From Sporolactobacillus sp. THM7-4 (GTDB lineage Bacteria > Bacillota > Bacilli > Bacillales > Sporolactobacillaceae): a DNA stretch of 64,000 nucleotides. Positions within the stretch are counted from its first letter, which is position 1; each line of letters begins with the position of its first letter. The stretch lies in the NCBI RefSeq assembly GCF_004153165.1, contig NZ_SEMD01000005.1:156527-220526 (forward strand), given 5' to 3'. A program made the position numbers and the translations under genes. Shown piece after piece: positions 19,682-29,862 of this stretch. The notes beneath the pieces were generated by a model. The model was not told the DNA's origin and did no database searches. It saw only the letters and a list, made by a program, of their open reading frames with translations.

Positions 19682-20494
19682 TTAAAGATACAAATAAAGG
19701 GCGAAAACAACCGCAAGAATAAAACGGTAGACGGCGAACGGAACGAGCGTAAATCGTTTTAATAGTTTCAAGAAAAAGACAATGGCCAGCATCGCGACGA
19801 TAAATGCGCTAATAAAGCCGGTTGCAAAGAGCGGAATGTCGCTCACATGTAAAAAGTGGAGACTCTTGTAAAAGTCATAACCACTCGCACCCATCATCAT
19901 CGGGACAGCAAGAATGAAAGAGAACTCGGCAGCCGTCGTACGGTTGACACCTGCAATAATCCCGCCGGCTATTGTCGATCCTGAGCGGGAAAAGCCCGGC
20001 CACAGTGAAAAACATTGAAACAATCCGATAACAAAAGCCTGACCGTAACTTAGCTGATCTGTTGCGTAGCTCTCTCTTCTTTTGGCCAACCCCTCTGCAA
20101 AAATCATCAGAATACCACCGGCGACCAGACTCAATAGAACGGTTTTCGGGGAGAAGAGTACATTTTTGATAAAGTCATGCAGAGCAAAGCCAAGTATGCC
20201 GGCCGGAATTCCCGCGATGATAATATGTAGTAAATTCAAATGTTTCGGGCCACTTTTCTCTACATTGCGATACAGTCCGAACAAGCTCCATAACCTTTTC
20301 CAATAAAGGACAACAACAGCCATGATGGAACCAAGCTGAATAATGACCTCAAAGGTGTTGGCTGTAGCTCCGGTAAAATGCAGCAGATCCCCGGCGAGGA
20401 TAAGGTGGCCGGTGGAGGACACAGGCGCGAATTCAGTCAGACCTTCCACGGCTCCCATAATGATCGCGATGATAATTTCAATCAACAGATTCAC
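19682..20494 (-). CDS. uppP: Undecaprenyl-diphosphatase (BacA/UppP)
   Basis: This is a membrane protein of about 270 residues with the two catalytic loops of the family: [14 protein letters not shown] near the N-terminus and GFSRSGSTI in the second half. It recycles undecaprenyl pyrophosphate to the lipid carrier used for wall synthesis and gives bacitracin tolerance. TTG (20497), GTG (20494) and a later TTG (20485) are all in frame; the Shine-Dalgarno AAGG is not well spaced for the first two, so the exact start is open by up to four residues. An extended -10 promoter lies upstream. Confidence 0.93.
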   Translation of the reverse strand: MNLLIEIIIAIIMGAVEGLTEFAPVSSTGHLILAGDLLHFTGATANTFEVIIQLGSIMAVVVLYWKRLWSLFGLYRNVEKSGPKHLNLLHIIIAGIPAGILGFALHDFIKNVLFSPKTVLLSLVAGGILMIFAEGLAKRRESYATDQLSYGQAFVIGLFQCFSLWPGFSRSGSTIAGGIIAGVNRTTAAEFSFILAVPMMMGASGYDFYKSLHFLHVSDIPLFATGFISAFIVAMLAIVFFLKLLKRFTLVPFAVYRFILAVVFALYLYL

Positions 20495-20546
20495 CAACCT
20501 TGCTCTTTGTTATTTACTGATAAAGATAGAAGGTACAAGCCCATAC

Positions 20547-20555
20547 ATTATAGCA
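20547..20555 (-). promoter_or_regulatory. Extended -10 promoter of uppP
   Basis: On the minus strand TGCTATAAT is an extended -10 (TGN-TATAAT) about 55 bp before the uppP start. No good -35 is present, as expected for this class. Confidence 0.55.
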
Positions 20556-20672
20556 TATTCTTTAAACAGATAATTGTTCGTTAAGAAGTTGATTTTAGAG
20601 AGGGGCAACATACTCACGCATCATTAAAAAAATTTAATTAAATCAAATGAAAAAAATATTTTTCTGAAAGGG

Positions 20673-20700
20673 TTGACTTCTTGTTTGGGCGCTGTATAAT
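20673..20700 (+). promoter_or_regulatory. SigA-type promoter of the arginine operon
   Basis: TTGACT (20673-20678) and TATAAT (20695-20700) are 16 bp apart. Transcription would begin near 20707, directly before the T-box leader. Confidence 0.8.
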
Positions 20701-20706
20701 GAAAAG

Positions 20707-21006
20707 CACACAAGGCAGAAACAATTGCCAGGAACCTTTAAGGGTTAATGAATAACCGATGATAAAGAGAGTAACAGTGAGCCGCTGTTCGAGCGAGCCG
20801 GGTTGATGGAAGCCGGTACAGCGAAACACTGTGAACCGCACTTTTGAGGTGATGACCTGAATCAAGAGTAGGGTCATCCGGTTTACAACCGTTAGAAAGT
20901 ACCAAAGCAGATTCCCGTTAAACGAGGGAATAATTGGAGTGGTACCGCGGGTATGTTCACAACGCTCGTCTCTTTTAATCAGTAAAAGAGGCGGGCGTTT
21001 TTATTT
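20707..21006 (+). ncRNA. T-box leader, arginine specifier CGC
   Basis: The 300-nt leader contains the T-box core TGGTACCGCGG at 20940-20950, an AGAGAGTAACAGTG stretch typical of stem I, and a terminator (20963-21005) that alternates with the antiterminator. On the 3' side of stem I the segment GTGAAC-CGC-A gives an arginine codon at 20837-20839, followed by the conserved purine. The TGGT bulge would pair with a tRNA ending in ACCA. Uncharged tRNA-Arg would therefore switch on argC and the genes behind it. Confidence 0.9.
20963..21005 (+). terminator. T-box regulatory terminator
   Basis: CGCTCGTCTCTTTT pairs with AAAAGAGGCGGGCG around a small loop and is followed by TTTTT. Its 5' arm overlaps the region used by the antiterminator. 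Confidence 0.85.
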
Positions 21007-21186
21007 GCACCATTTTTAAGAAATGACAATATATCTAACTTTAGAAAAAATGGGCAGAAGTCCCGTTTCCAGAAATGAACCGGCAGAAGAACGGTTTTAC
21101 ATCATTTAATTTAATGCTCTGCAGTATTAGCAAACGTAACACAGATTGAAAAAAGCGAATCTTTTTTATTATTGGAGGTTGTTCAG

Positions 21187-22224
21187 GTGAAGGCAGGTAT
21201 TGTTGGTGCGAATGGTTACAGCGGAATGGAGCTGATTCGTCTATTAATCAACCATCCATCGGTAGATATCGGGTTGCTTGTCTCTCATTCGACGAGCGGC
21301 TCGGAGATTCAGAGTCTTTATCCTCATTTATCCGGTGTTCTGGACAGGAAACTGGCAGACTTTGATCCCGATGAGCTGGCAGAACATACGGATGTGGTTT
21401 TTTTCGCGACTCCGGCAGGAATCAGCAAAGACCTGCTTCCCGAGTGCTTGAAAAGGGGACTGATCTGCATCGATTTATCGGGAGATTTTCGCCTGAAGAA
21501 ACCGGAAGAATACGAGTCGTGGTATCATCAGTCACCCGCTGACGCTTCTCTTCTTCAAGACGCGGTTTACGGTTTGCCGGAGGTCAACCGAAGGCAGATT
21601 GAAAAAGCAAGGTTTATCGCCAATCCGGGCTGTTATCCGACGGCGGCGATTCTCGGACTGGCCCCGGCAATCAAAGACAGTGCGATTGACACAGGCTCGA
21701 TCATCATCGATGGGAAATCGGGTGTTTCGGGTTCAGGAAGAAAAGCGGTGCCGGGGAATCTATACAGCGAAGTTAATGAGAGTGTCAAAGCTTATAAGCT
21801 TGGCGCCCACCAGCACACCCCGGAGATTGAGCAGGCGATAGAAGCGATGAGCGGTCAGCATCAACCGATCACTTTTACAACGCATCTGATTCCAATGACG
21901 CGAGGCCTCATGTGCACCATTTATGCGACCCTGGCAAAAGGCTATTCGACAAAGGAGCTGATCGAGAGGTATGAACGGTTCTATGAAAAAGCCCCTTTCG
22001 TCAGGATCAGGCCGCTCGGCACCTGGCCGGCAACTAAAGAAGTAGTCGGTTCGAATTATTGCGATATTGGGTTGAATGTCGATGGCCGGGCAAGGCGTCT
22101 GACCATTGTGTCCGTCATCGACAATGTGGTTAAAGGCGCAGCGGGTCAGGCGATACAGAATCTGAATATTATCAGGGGCTGGGACGAAAAAAGCGGACTC
22201 GGGCTCACCCCAGTCTATCCTTGA
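21187..22224 (+). CDS. argC: N-acetyl-gamma-glutamyl-phosphate reductase
   Basis: This 345-residue enzyme reduces N-acetylglutamyl phosphate to the semialdehyde, the third step of arginine synthesis. The NADP motif GANGYSG is at the N-terminus and the catalytic cysteine is C149 in NPGCYPTA; the later HQHTPEIEQ segment holds the active-site histidine region. A TTG at 21172 is in frame, but GGAGG at 21174-21178 fits the GTG at 21187. It is the first gene of the arginine cluster, 180 bp behind the T-box terminator, so it takes the full effect of tRNA-Arg charging. Confidence 0.95.
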   Translation: MKAGIVGANGYSGMELIRLLINHPSVDIGLLVSHSTSGSEIQSLYPHLSGVLDRKLADFDPDELAEHTDVVFFATPAGISKDLLPECLKRGLICIDLSGDFRLKKPEEYESWYHQSPADASLLQDAVYGLPEVNRRQIEKARFIANPGCYPTAAILGLAPAIKDSAIDTGSIIIDGKSGVSGSGRKAVPGNLYSEVNESVKAYKLGAHQHTPEIEQAIEAMSGQHQPITFTTHLIPMTRGLMCTIYATLAKGYSTKELIERYERFYEKAPFVRIRPLGTWPATKEVVGSNYCDIGLNVDGRARRLTIVSVIDNVVKGAAGQAIQNLNIIRGWDEKSGLGLTPVYP

Positions 22225-22238
22225 GAGGAAGCGTAAAA

Positions 22239-23465
22239 ATGGAAAAAATCATAGAAAAACATGTACAGCTGAACGAATTAGAGAACGGCGGTGTCGGATC
22301 GCCAAAGGGGTTCATTACCGGCGGACAAAACATCGGGATGAGAAAAACAAAACCGGATATGGGGTGGATCTATTCAGAGAGACCTGCGGCTGCGGCCGGT
22401 GTCTACACAACCAATCTTTTTCAGGCCGCTCCGCTTGCAGTAACTAAGGCGAGCCTTGCCAAAGAAGGAAAGCTCCAGGCAATCCTCGTTAACACCGTCA
22501 GCGCGAATTCATGCACCGGCGAACAAGGACTCAAAAATGCCTGTACCACTCAGAAATGGATGGCTAACCATCTGGGCATTCCGGAACATTACGTCGGTGT
22601 TGCTTCAACGGGAGTGATCGGGCTCCAGCTTCCTATGGATAAGATGAAGAAAGGAATTGATCGTATTAAGCTGGGCGAAGCAGAATCCTGGTTTGAAGAA
22701 GCGATTTTAACGACCGACACAAAGACGAAGCACATTGCGGTCCAGTTCACGATCGATGGTAAAAAAGTGACGATCGGCGGTGCGTGCAAGGGGTCAGGCA
22801 TGATTCATCCCAATATGGCGACCATGCTCGGTTTCGTGACCACCGACGCCGATGTCGATTCAGACGATCTGCATCTGGCACTAAAAAAGGTGACAGACCG
22901 GACGTTTAACAGAATCACGGTCGATGGCGACACGAGCACGAACGACATGGTACTGGTTATGGCAAACGGTATGGCCGAAAATAAAAAGCTGACGGTGAAC
23001 CACCCGGAGTGGCCGGTATTTATGGCCGGACTCGAGACAGTTTGCCGGGAATTAGCGAAATTGATTGCCGGTGACGGAGAAGGGGCAACCAAGCTGATCG
23101 AGGTCCGCGTGACCGGTGCCAGAGATGAAGAATCGGCAAAGGCAATCAGTAAAACGATCGTTGGATCGAGTCTTGTTAAAACAGCAGTCTTCGGCAGCGA
23201 CGCGAATTGGGGACGGATGATCTGCGCGATCGGTTACAGCGGCGAACCATTCGACCCCACTAAAGTATCGATGACGTTAGGGGACATCGTCATGTTTGAG
23301 CATGGTATGCCTGTCGCGTTTGATGAAGAAAAAGCAAAATCGTATCTGGATCAGGACAAAATCGTGATACAGGCCAGTTTGGGCGAGGGAGACGGCGAGG
23401 CTGTAGCCTGGGGCTGCGACCTGACTTATGATTACGTGAAAATAAACGCCTCTTACCGTTCATGA
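22239..23465 (+). CDS. argJ: Bifunctional glutamate N-acetyltransferase / ornithine acetyltransferase
   Basis: This 408-residue protein is cleaved autocatalytically at the conserved threonine of NMATMLGF (T195), giving alpha and beta chains. It transfers acetyl groups from acetylornithine to glutamate, closing the cyclic route of arginine synthesis; many Bacillales enzymes also use acetyl-CoA. No separate argA or argE gene is in the cluster, as expected when ArgJ is present. The ATG at 22239 follows GAGAGGAAG, 14 bp after argC. The family-specific KGSGMIHPNM motif is complete. Confidence 0.95.
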   Translation: MEKIIEKHVQLNELENGGVGSPKGFITGGQNIGMRKTKPDMGWIYSERPAAAAGVYTTNLFQAAPLAVTKASLAKEGKLQAILVNTVSANSCTGEQGLKNACTTQKWMANHLGIPEHYVGVASTGVIGLQLPMDKMKKGIDRIKLGEAESWFEEAILTTDTKTKHIAVQFTIDGKKVTIGGACKGSGMIHPNMATMLGFVTTDADVDSDDLHLALKKVTDRTFNRITVDGDTSTNDMVLVMANGMAENKKLTVNHPEWPVFMAGLETVCRELAKLIAGDGEGATKLIEVRVTGARDEESAKAISKTIVGSSLVKTAVFGSDANWGRMICAIGYSGEPFDPTKVSMTLGDIVMFEHGMPVAFDEEKAKSYLDQDKIVIQASLGEGDGEAVAWGCDLTYDYVKINASYRS

Positions 23466-23468
23466 ATG

Positions 23469-23526
23469 TTAAAGGATTGAAGAAAAGGACATCCCATTTT
23501 TGAAAGAGAAAAAAATCATCCTTTAA
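23469..23526 (+). repeat. Intercistronic inverted repeat between argJ and argB
   Basis: TTAAAGGAT (23469-23477) and ATCCTTTAA (23518-23526) are a perfect 9-bp inverted repeat around 40 A-rich bases, ending just before the argB ribosome binding site. It may fold as an mRNA stem, but no T-run follows. Confidence 0.45.
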
Positions 23527-23540
23527 GCAGGAGGGTCACC

Positions 23541-24344
23541 ATGAAACAGTATCTGATCATCAAATGCGGAGGAAGTGTATTTGATAAACTGACTCCGGAA
23601 TTTTTTCAAAGTATTCAGGTCATACAGTCAGAAGGGAAATGGTTTCCGGTCATTGTTCACGGCGGTGGGCGGGCGATTTCCGATATGCTGGAAAAACTGG
23701 CCATCCAGACAACGTTCAGCCGCGGCCTTCGCGTGACGACGAAGGAAGTTCTGGATGTTGCTGAAATGGTGCTGAGCGGATCGATGAACAAGAAACTCGT
23801 CACAAACCTCAGCCTCACGGGGGCGAAGGCAGTTGGTCTGAGCGGAATCGACGGTAACCTGTTTCATGTCAAACCGATCGCTTTACAGGAACTGGGCTAT
23901 GTCGGCAAGGTGACTGCCGTTGATCCGGGGATTGTCATCAAGATGTGCGATCAAGGATTTATTCCTGTTATTTCTCCGATTTCAATGGATGAAGAGGGGC
24001 AGCACTACAATATCAATGCCGATCAGGCTGCTGCGGCGATCGCCGGGGCGCTGAACGGCAAACTCTGCTTCGTCAGTGATGTTCCGGGGATCCTCATTGA
24101 GGAGAACGGGATGATGAAGCAGCTGGATCAGGTATCGGACCGGGAGATTGCGAGTTTAATAGAAAAGAAGAAGATTATCGGAGGCATGATTCCGAAGGCG
24201 ATGGCTGCAGTAGCGAGCCTGAAACAGCACGTTCAGGAAGTGGTCATTGTTAACGGAATGACACCGGGTTGTTTGATTCATTACACGAAAGGCGCCCAGG
24301 TTGGAACAAAAATTTTTCTTGAAGAGGAGGCACTCCATGCTTAA
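23541..24344 (+). CDS. argB: Acetylglutamate kinase
   Basis: This 267-residue amino-acid kinase phosphorylates N-acetylglutamate. It opens with the KCGGS phosphate-binding segment, has VHGGGRAIS for the substrate and NINADQAAAAIAGAL in the nucleotide lobe, followed by FVSDVPGIL. The lack of an N-terminal extension resembles arginine-insensitive dimeric enzymes that accompany the ArgJ cyclic pathway, but sensitivity cannot be read from sequence. The ATG follows AGGAGGG at 23530-23536. Its end overlaps argD by 8 bp, which indicates translational coupling. Confidence 0.95.
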   Translation: MKQYLIIKCGGSVFDKLTPEFFQSIQVIQSEGKWFPVIVHGGGRAISDMLEKLAIQTTFSRGLRVTTKEVLDVAEMVLSGSMNKKLVTNLSLTGAKAVGLSGIDGNLFHVKPIALQELGYVGKVTAVDPGIVIKMCDQGFIPVISPISMDEEGQHYNINADQAAAAIAGALNGKLCFVSDVPGILIEENGMMKQLDQVSDREIASLIEKKKIIGGMIPKAMAAVASLKQHVQEVVIVNGMTPGCLIHYTKGAQVGTKIFLEEEALHA

Positions 24345-25530
24345 CACCAAATCAGCTGAAAAGGTCTCACCGGTGATGTCGGCCTATGGACGTTTTCCAA
24401 TTACTATTGTCAAAGGAAAAGGCAGCTATGTCTGGGATAAAGAAGGAACAAAATATCTGGATTACACTTCGGGTATCGCGGTGTGCGCCCTTGGCCACGC
24501 GCCAGATGCGGTAGCAGAAGTACTCAAAAAACAGCTGGATACCCTGTGGCATTGTTCGAATCTCTTCCATATTGAATCCCAGGAAAAACTGGCGGAAATG
24601 CTGGTAAACCTGTCAGGATGCGATCAGGTATTTTTTTGCAACAGCGGCGCGGAAGCCAATGAGGGAGCGATCAAGCTTGCCCGGCGCTATGCCCGGCTGA
24701 TCAGAAAAAAAAGTAACGGACACATTGTAACGTTCAGCCATTCCTTCCACGGGCGGACGATGGCGACACTGACAGCTACCGCTCAGGAAAAAATTCAGGA
24801 TGGGTTTGCGCCGCTTGTCCCCGGCTTCCGCTATCTTCCTTATAACAGCAGCGAGGCAATTTCGTCCCTGGAAGACGACGATGATTGCATCGCCGTACTG
24901 CTCGAAATGGTCCAGGGAGAAGGCGGCGTGATTCCTGCTGATCAGGAATGGATTCATCAGCTTGATGAAATTTGCAGTAAAAAAGGCATTCTTCTGATGG
25001 TTGACGAAGTTCAGACGGGGATCGGACGCACGGGCACACTCTTCGCCTATGAACAGTACGGCATTGATCCCGACGTCGTGACCGTGGCCAAAGCACTCGG
25101 GTCGGGTATACCGATCGGTGCCGTTCTGGCGAAAAAACACGTGTCTCAGGTTTTCACTCCCGGTACCCATGGATCAACTTTCGGAGGCAACCCGTTCTCT
25201 ACAACAGCGGGAGTTGCGACGCTTGAGACGTTTAAGAAGGAGAACGTACTGGCCAGATGCACGGAAAACGGCATCTACCTGGCACAAAAATTAAGCAGCC
25301 TCCAGGAAAAATATCCGGATTTAATTAAAGATGTACGCGGTAAAGGACTGCTCGTTGGTGTTGAAACATCCGTGAAGGCTATTGATCTTGTAAACAAGTT
25401 AAGAGAAAAATATCAGATTCTGATCCTTACCGCCGGCGAAAAGGTGCTTCGTATATTACCGCCACTGATAACCGATAAAGACGAGATCGATCACTTTATC
25501 AGTAAGTTGGATGCCGTTTTAAATAATTAA
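24337..25530 (+). CDS. argD: Acetylornithine aminotransferase
   Basis: This 397-residue class III PLP aminotransferase makes N-acetylornithine. The Schiff-base lysine is K252 in TVAKALGSG, with VDEVQTGIGRTG upstream and HGSTFGGNPF as the phosphate-binding loop of the neighbouring subunit. The frame is open from 24301, but AAGAGGAGG places the start at the ATG at 24337, overlapping argB. It is a separate gene from the class III enzyme at 1846 and, by position, is dedicated to arginine. Confidence 0.94.
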   Translation: MLNTKSAEKVSPVMSAYGRFPITIVKGKGSYVWDKEGTKYLDYTSGIAVCALGHAPDAVAEVLKKQLDTLWHCSNLFHIESQEKLAEMLVNLSGCDQVFFCNSGAEANEGAIKLARRYARLIRKKSNGHIVTFSHSFHGRTMATLTATAQEKIQDGFAPLVPGFRYLPYNSSEAISSLEDDDDCIAVLLEMVQGEGGVIPADQEWIHQLDEICSKKGILLMVDEVQTGIGRTGTLFAYEQYGIDPDVVTVAKALGSGIPIGAVLAKKHVSQVFTPGTHGSTFGGNPFSTTAGVATLETFKKENVLARCTENGIYLAQKLSSLQEKYPDLIKDVRGKGLLVGVETSVKAIDLVNKLREKYQILILTAGEKVLRILPPLITDKDEIDHFISKLDAVLNN

Positions 25531-25549
25531 CAGGAGGAGGCGGACAGCA

Positions 25550-26638
25550 ATGAAGAAAGGCTACCTGCTGCTTGAGTCGGGTGAGGTGTATTCCGGAGTA
25601 CGAGTAGGAAAACAGGATGCAGTACTGGGCGAGATTGTTTTTAATACAAGCATGACCGGTTATCAGGAAATCATGACCGACCCATCCTATGCAGGTCAGA
25701 TCATGACTTTCTGCTATCCATTGATCGGTAATTACGGGATCAATCCGAACGACAGTGAAAATAAGACGATTCACATGAAAGGCGCGATTTTCAGCAACCT
25801 GTGCTCGGTACCGAGCCACTATCAATCGATCGAAACGGTTGACGAGTGGCTGAAACAGTCCGGAGTGCCGGGGCTCGCGGGAATAGATACACGTGCAGTC
25901 GTTAAGAAAGTGCGGCAAAGCGGAACGATGAAGGCGATAATCAGTGACACGCCGGAGGTTCCTGACAGTGCCTGGAACCGGCCTCTGCCGCGAAATCTGA
26001 TCAGCCGGGTTTCTACGAAAAAGTTAAAAGTTTATGAAGGAAAAGGGCCTCACATTGCGCTGTTCGATTACGGCTATAAAAAGTCGATGCTTACGTCACT
26101 GATTGATATGGGATGCAAGGTAACGGTTGTGCCGTATAACACATCTTTTGAAACGCTTGCCTCGCTTGACCCTGATGGCGTGCTGCTCAGCAACGGCCCT
26201 GGTGATCCGATGCAGCTCAGCTCACTGTTCGGCGAATTGAAAAAAATTACGTCCAGTTATCCGACACTGGGCATCTGCCTGGGACATCAGCTCGTTGCCT
26301 CAGCCTATGGGGCGAAGACCGGGAAATTGCTGTTCGGTCATCGAGGAGCGAATCATCCGGTTAAAGAAACGGCCACGGGAAAAGTATGGATGACCTCGCA
26401 GAACCATAGTTATGTCGTGACAAAGGAGAGTATAAACAAGGATATTTTTACAGTTACTTACCTCAATGTCAACGACGGTTCGGTCGAGGGACTGAAGCAC
26501 AATTCGCTTCCGATTGAGACGGTGCAATATCACCCGGAAGCCCATCCCGGGCCTTGCGATACGCATCCCGTTTTCAAGAGATTTATCGATACAATCAAAG
26601 AGATTAAGGGTGAAGCAACTCATGCCGTTACGTACTGA
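25550..26638 (+). CDS. carA: Carbamoyl-phosphate synthase small (glutaminase) subunit, arginine-specific
   Basis: This 362-residue subunit hydrolyses glutamine to supply ammonia. The N-terminal CarA domain is followed by a class I amidotransferase with nucleophile C243 in GICLGHQLVA and the catalytic His-Glu of YHPEAHPGP near the end. The ATG at 25550 follows AGGAGGAGG. Because it sits inside the arginine operon it is the arginine-dedicated copy (carA as opposed to pyrAA of the pyrimidine operon). It overlaps carB by 17 bp. Confidence 0.95.
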   Translation: MKKGYLLLESGEVYSGVRVGKQDAVLGEIVFNTSMTGYQEIMTDPSYAGQIMTFCYPLIGNYGINPNDSENKTIHMKGAIFSNLCSVPSHYQSIETVDEWLKQSGVPGLAGIDTRAVVKKVRQSGTMKAIISDTPEVPDSAWNRPLPRNLISRVSTKKLKVYEGKGPHIALFDYGYKKSMLTSLIDMGCKVTVVPYNTSFETLASLDPDGVLLSNGPGDPMQLSSLFGELKKITSSYPTLGICLGHQLVASAYGAKTGKLLFGHRGANHPVKETATGKVWMTSQNHSYVVTKESINKDIFTVTYLNVNDGSVEGLKHNSLPIETVQYHPEAHPGPCDTHPVFKRFIDTIKEIKGEATHAVTY

Positions 26639-29600
26639 AATTAAAAAAGTGCTTGTTATCGGGTCGGGTCCGATCGTAATTGGCCAGGCAGCGGAATTCG
26701 ATTATGCCGGCACTCAGGCCTGTCTCGCGTTAAAAGAAGAAGACATTGAAGTAGTTCTCGTCAATAATAACCCGGCGACGATTATGACCGATGACAATAT
26801 AGCCGACCGTACGTATGTCGAACCACTGACTGTTCAGGCACTTGAAAAGATTATTGCCCGGGAGCGGCCCGATGGCCTGATTGGAACGCTGGGTGGGCAG
26901 ACCGGGCTGAATCTGGCTGTCGAGCTTTACAAAAAAGGGATTCTCGCCAAATATGGTGTTGAACTGCTCGGGACTTCGGTGGATTCGATTGAGCACGGTG
27001 AGGACCGGGAATTGTTCAGACAGCTGATGATTGATATTCACGAACCGATCCCTGAATCAAAGATCATTCGTTCATATGAGGATGGGCTTGATTTTGTCGG
27101 TAAAATTGGTTATCCCGTAATCATCCGTCCGGCCTATACACTCGGTGGTTCCGGCGGAGGTTTTGCCTATAATGAAGAAGACCTGGATCTTGTCCTGCAC
27201 AGAGGGCTTAATTTAAGCCCGATTCATGAAGTGCTGATCGAAAAGAGTATCAAAGGCTGGAAAGAAATCGAGTACGAAGTGATGCGCGACGCCAATGACA
27301 CCTGTATCATCGTCTGCAACATGGAAAATGTGGATCCTGTCGGCGTGCATACAGGAGACAGTATCGTTGTTGCCCCGTCCCAGACTCTTTCAGATGTCCA
27401 ATATCAAATGCTGCGCAATGCCTCACTGAAAATTATTCGCGCCTTGAAAATTGTCGGCGGCTGCAACATCCAGTTTGCACTTAACCCGGATTCAAATGAG
27501 TATGCCATTATTGAAGTCAATCCGCGGGTCAGCCGATCATCGGCTCTTGCTTCTAAGGCGACCGGCTATCCGATTGCGAGAGTCGCTGCTAAATGTGCGA
27601 TTGGATTTCATCTCGATGAAATCCTGAATCCGATCACGGGGACGACCTATGCCTCTTTTGAGCCGGCAATTGATTATATTGTCGTTAAAATTCCGCGTTT
27701 CCCTTTTGACAAGTTTACGGAAGCAGACCGCAGCCTCGGGACACAGATGAAAGCAACAGGCGAGGTTATGGCTATTGACCGGACTTTTGAAGCCGCACTG
27801 AATAAGGGTGCACGGTCTCTGGAAATGGGCTTAACCGGATTTGATGCTCCGCAGTTCCATGATCTGCCGGACAGCATGCTGGAAGAGCATTTGCGTAAAG
27901 CCACAGACTTAAGATTGTTTGCGATTGCCGAACTATTCCGGCGTGGACGTTCGATAAACACGATTCATGAAATCACAAAAATAGATCCCTGGTTTCTGAA
28001 CGGCATGAAGGGACTGGTTGATTTTGAAAAGTCACTCAGCCAGCTTTCATGGGAAAGTCTCCCGGAGCAGAAACTGATTCAGGCGAAAAGAATGAACATC
28101 GGTGACCGGCGGCTTGCCGAACTGTTTTCGGTAACAGAGACCGAGATCCGTGAAAAAAGAAAAGCAATCGGACTGATTCCTTCATATAAATTAGTCGATA
28201 CATGTGCCGGAGAGTTTGAAGCGCAAACGCCTTATTACTATTCAACGTGGACGGGGGAAGATGAAGCGGATGTCGATGATCGGCCGAAAATTCTGATTGT
28301 CGGTTCCGGCCCGATTCGCATTGGACAGGGAATTGAATTTGATTATTGTTCGGTTCGGGCGACTCTTGCCGTCAAAAAACAGGGTTATCAGGCCATTGTG
28401 ATCAACAATAATCCGGAAACGGTCAGCACGGATTATTCGATTGCTGATCGCCTCTATTTTGATCCGCTGGCTGTGGAAGACATCCTGAGTGTCGCTGAAA
28501 AAGAACATGTTCAGGGCGCGCTCGTTCAATTCGGCGGGCAGACTGCCGTGAATGTCGCTGAGGCACTTGAAAAAGCCGGAGTACCGATATTGGGAACTTC
28601 AACAGAAGGTATTGACAAGCTGGAAGATCGTGAACAGTTTTATGAACTGCTTGATCGTCTTGAAATCCCGCACATCAAAGGAATGAGCGTCGACAAACTG
28701 GAAGACCTGCCTGAAGCGGCAAGACAGCTGGGATACCCTATTCTTGTCCGGCCATCCTTTGTGATCGGCGGTCAATCCATGTTCCTTTTTCATCACCCGA
28801 AGGAACTTGAGGAATACATTCACGGCGAACGGAATCTAAGCGCACAGTCGTTCCCGCTTCTTGTTGACCGGTATATGCCCGGGACCGAGTGCGAAGTCGA
28901 TGCCATCAGCGATGGAATTCAGGTGACCATTCCCGGTATTTTTGAACATGTAGAACGGGCGGGTGTCCACTCGGGCGACAGTGTTGCCATATTTCCTTCA
29001 CATTCACTGACGGATGCAGTGAAAAAAGAAATCGCCGAAGATACAGAAAAAATCTGTCTTGCCCTTGGAGTCAAAGGATTAATTAACATCCAGTTCGTGA
29101 TTGCCGGCGAAACGGTATATGTTCTGGAAGTGAATCCACGTGCCTCGCGTACCGTGCCGATTGTCAGCAAGGTTACCGGTATTCCGATGGTTGATATCGC
29201 GGTTGGCATACAGCTCGGCGGGAAGCTTGCCGATCTGGGGCTTCCTTCCGGTTACAGCGAATCTCCACGTTTTTATGCGGTTAAGGTTCCGGTATTCTCA
29301 TTTACCAAACTCAACGATGTCGATCCCGTGCTCGGGCCGGAAATGAAATCGACCGGTGAACAGCTCGGCATGGAAGAGACGGTTGATAGAGCTTTTGACA
29401 AAGCCTTCTTGCTCGGCGAACCTAATCCATTTAATCAACCGGATCAAAAGAACACGGTGTTGTGTTCGGTAGCCGGGAGGCAGCTGGAGGATAGCCTTCC
29501 TGTTGTCCTTCGTCTCATAAAAAAAGGCTTTAAGATTGTGGCGACTGAGGGAACAGCTGATTTTTATATAAACTCCGGGATTGAGGTCCGGAAGCTCGAA

Positions 29601-29858
29601 AATAATGCCAAAGCCGTACAGACACTGCTTACGACCGGCAAAATTGCCGCAATCCTTAATATTCCGACGGCCGGACGGCGTATTCATTCATTTGGATTTG
29701 AGATGAGAGCACTGGCACTCCGCTACCAGATCCCGCTATACACTTGTCTTGATACGATATCTGAAACGATCCGGTCGGCAGAGAGCACCGCACCGCTCAC
29801 GGTCCGAACACTCGATGAATACAGAGACCTGACTTATACGATAAAGAAGGGGAAGTGA
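26622..29858 (+). CDS. carB: Carbamoyl-phosphate synthase large subunit, arginine-specific
   Basis: This 1078-residue synthetase is of standard length and has two homologous halves, each opening with a GSGPIxIGQ motif (about residues 15 and 560) and each holding an ATP-grasp domain, followed by a C-terminal allosteric MGS-like domain. It joins bicarbonate, ammonia and two ATP to carbamoyl phosphate. The frame is open from 26514, but the ATG at 26622 gives the conserved start MPLRTEIKKVLVIGSG; it follows AAGGGTG and overlaps carA. Confidence 0.95.
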   Translation: MPLRTEIKKVLVIGSGPIVIGQAAEFDYAGTQACLALKEEDIEVVLVNNNPATIMTDDNIADRTYVEPLTVQALEKIIARERPDGLIGTLGGQTGLNLAVELYKKGILAKYGVELLGTSVDSIEHGEDRELFRQLMIDIHEPIPESKIIRSYEDGLDFVGKIGYPVIIRPAYTLGGSGGGFAYNEEDLDLVLHRGLNLSPIHEVLIEKSIKGWKEIEYEVMRDANDTCIIVCNMENVDPVGVHTGDSIVVAPSQTLSDVQYQMLRNASLKIIRALKIVGGCNIQFALNPDSNEYAIIEVNPRVSRSSALASKATGYPIARVAAKCAIGFHLDEILNPITGTTYASFEPAIDYIVVKIPRFPFDKFTEADRSLGTQMKATGEVMAIDRTFEAALNKGARSLEMGLTGFDAPQFHDLPDSMLEEHLRKATDLRLFAIAELFRRGRSINTIHEITKIDPWFLNGMKGLVDFEKSLSQLSWESLPEQKLIQAKRMNIGDRRLAELFSVTETEIREKRKAIGLIPSYKLVDTCAGEFEAQTPYYYSTWTGEDEADVDDRPKILIVGSGPIRIGQGIEFDYCSVRATLAVKKQGYQAIVINNNPETVSTDYSIADRLYFDPLAVEDILSVAEKEHVQGALVQFGGQTAVNVAEALEKAGVPILGTSTEGIDKLEDREQFYELLDRLEIPHIKGMSVDKLEDLPEAARQLGYPILVRPSFVIGGQSMFLFHHPKELEEYIHGERNLSAQSFPLLVDRYMPGTECEVDAISDGIQVTIPGIFEHVERAGVHSGDSVAIFPSHSLTDAVKKEIAEDTEKICLALGVKGLINIQFVIAGETVYVLEVNPRASRTVPIVSKVTGIPMVDIAVGIQLGGKLADLGLPSGYSESPRFYAVKVPVFSFTKLNDVDPVLGPEMKSTGEQLGMEETVDRAFDKAFLLGEPNPFNQPDQKNTVLCSVAGRQLEDSLPVVLRLIKKGFKIVATEGTADFYINSGIEVRKLENNAKAVQTLLTTGKIAAILNIPTAGRRIHSFGFEMRALALRYQIPLYTCLDTISETIRSAESTAPLTVRTLDEYRDLTYTIKKGK

Positions 29859-29862
29859 CAGT

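Noticed and set aside
20648-20668. ARG box (AhrC/ArgR) before the arginine promoter
   Set aside because: The A/T-rich stretch has only partial symmetry and lacks the TGAAT/ATTCA half-sites at the right spacing; the T-box is the clear control.
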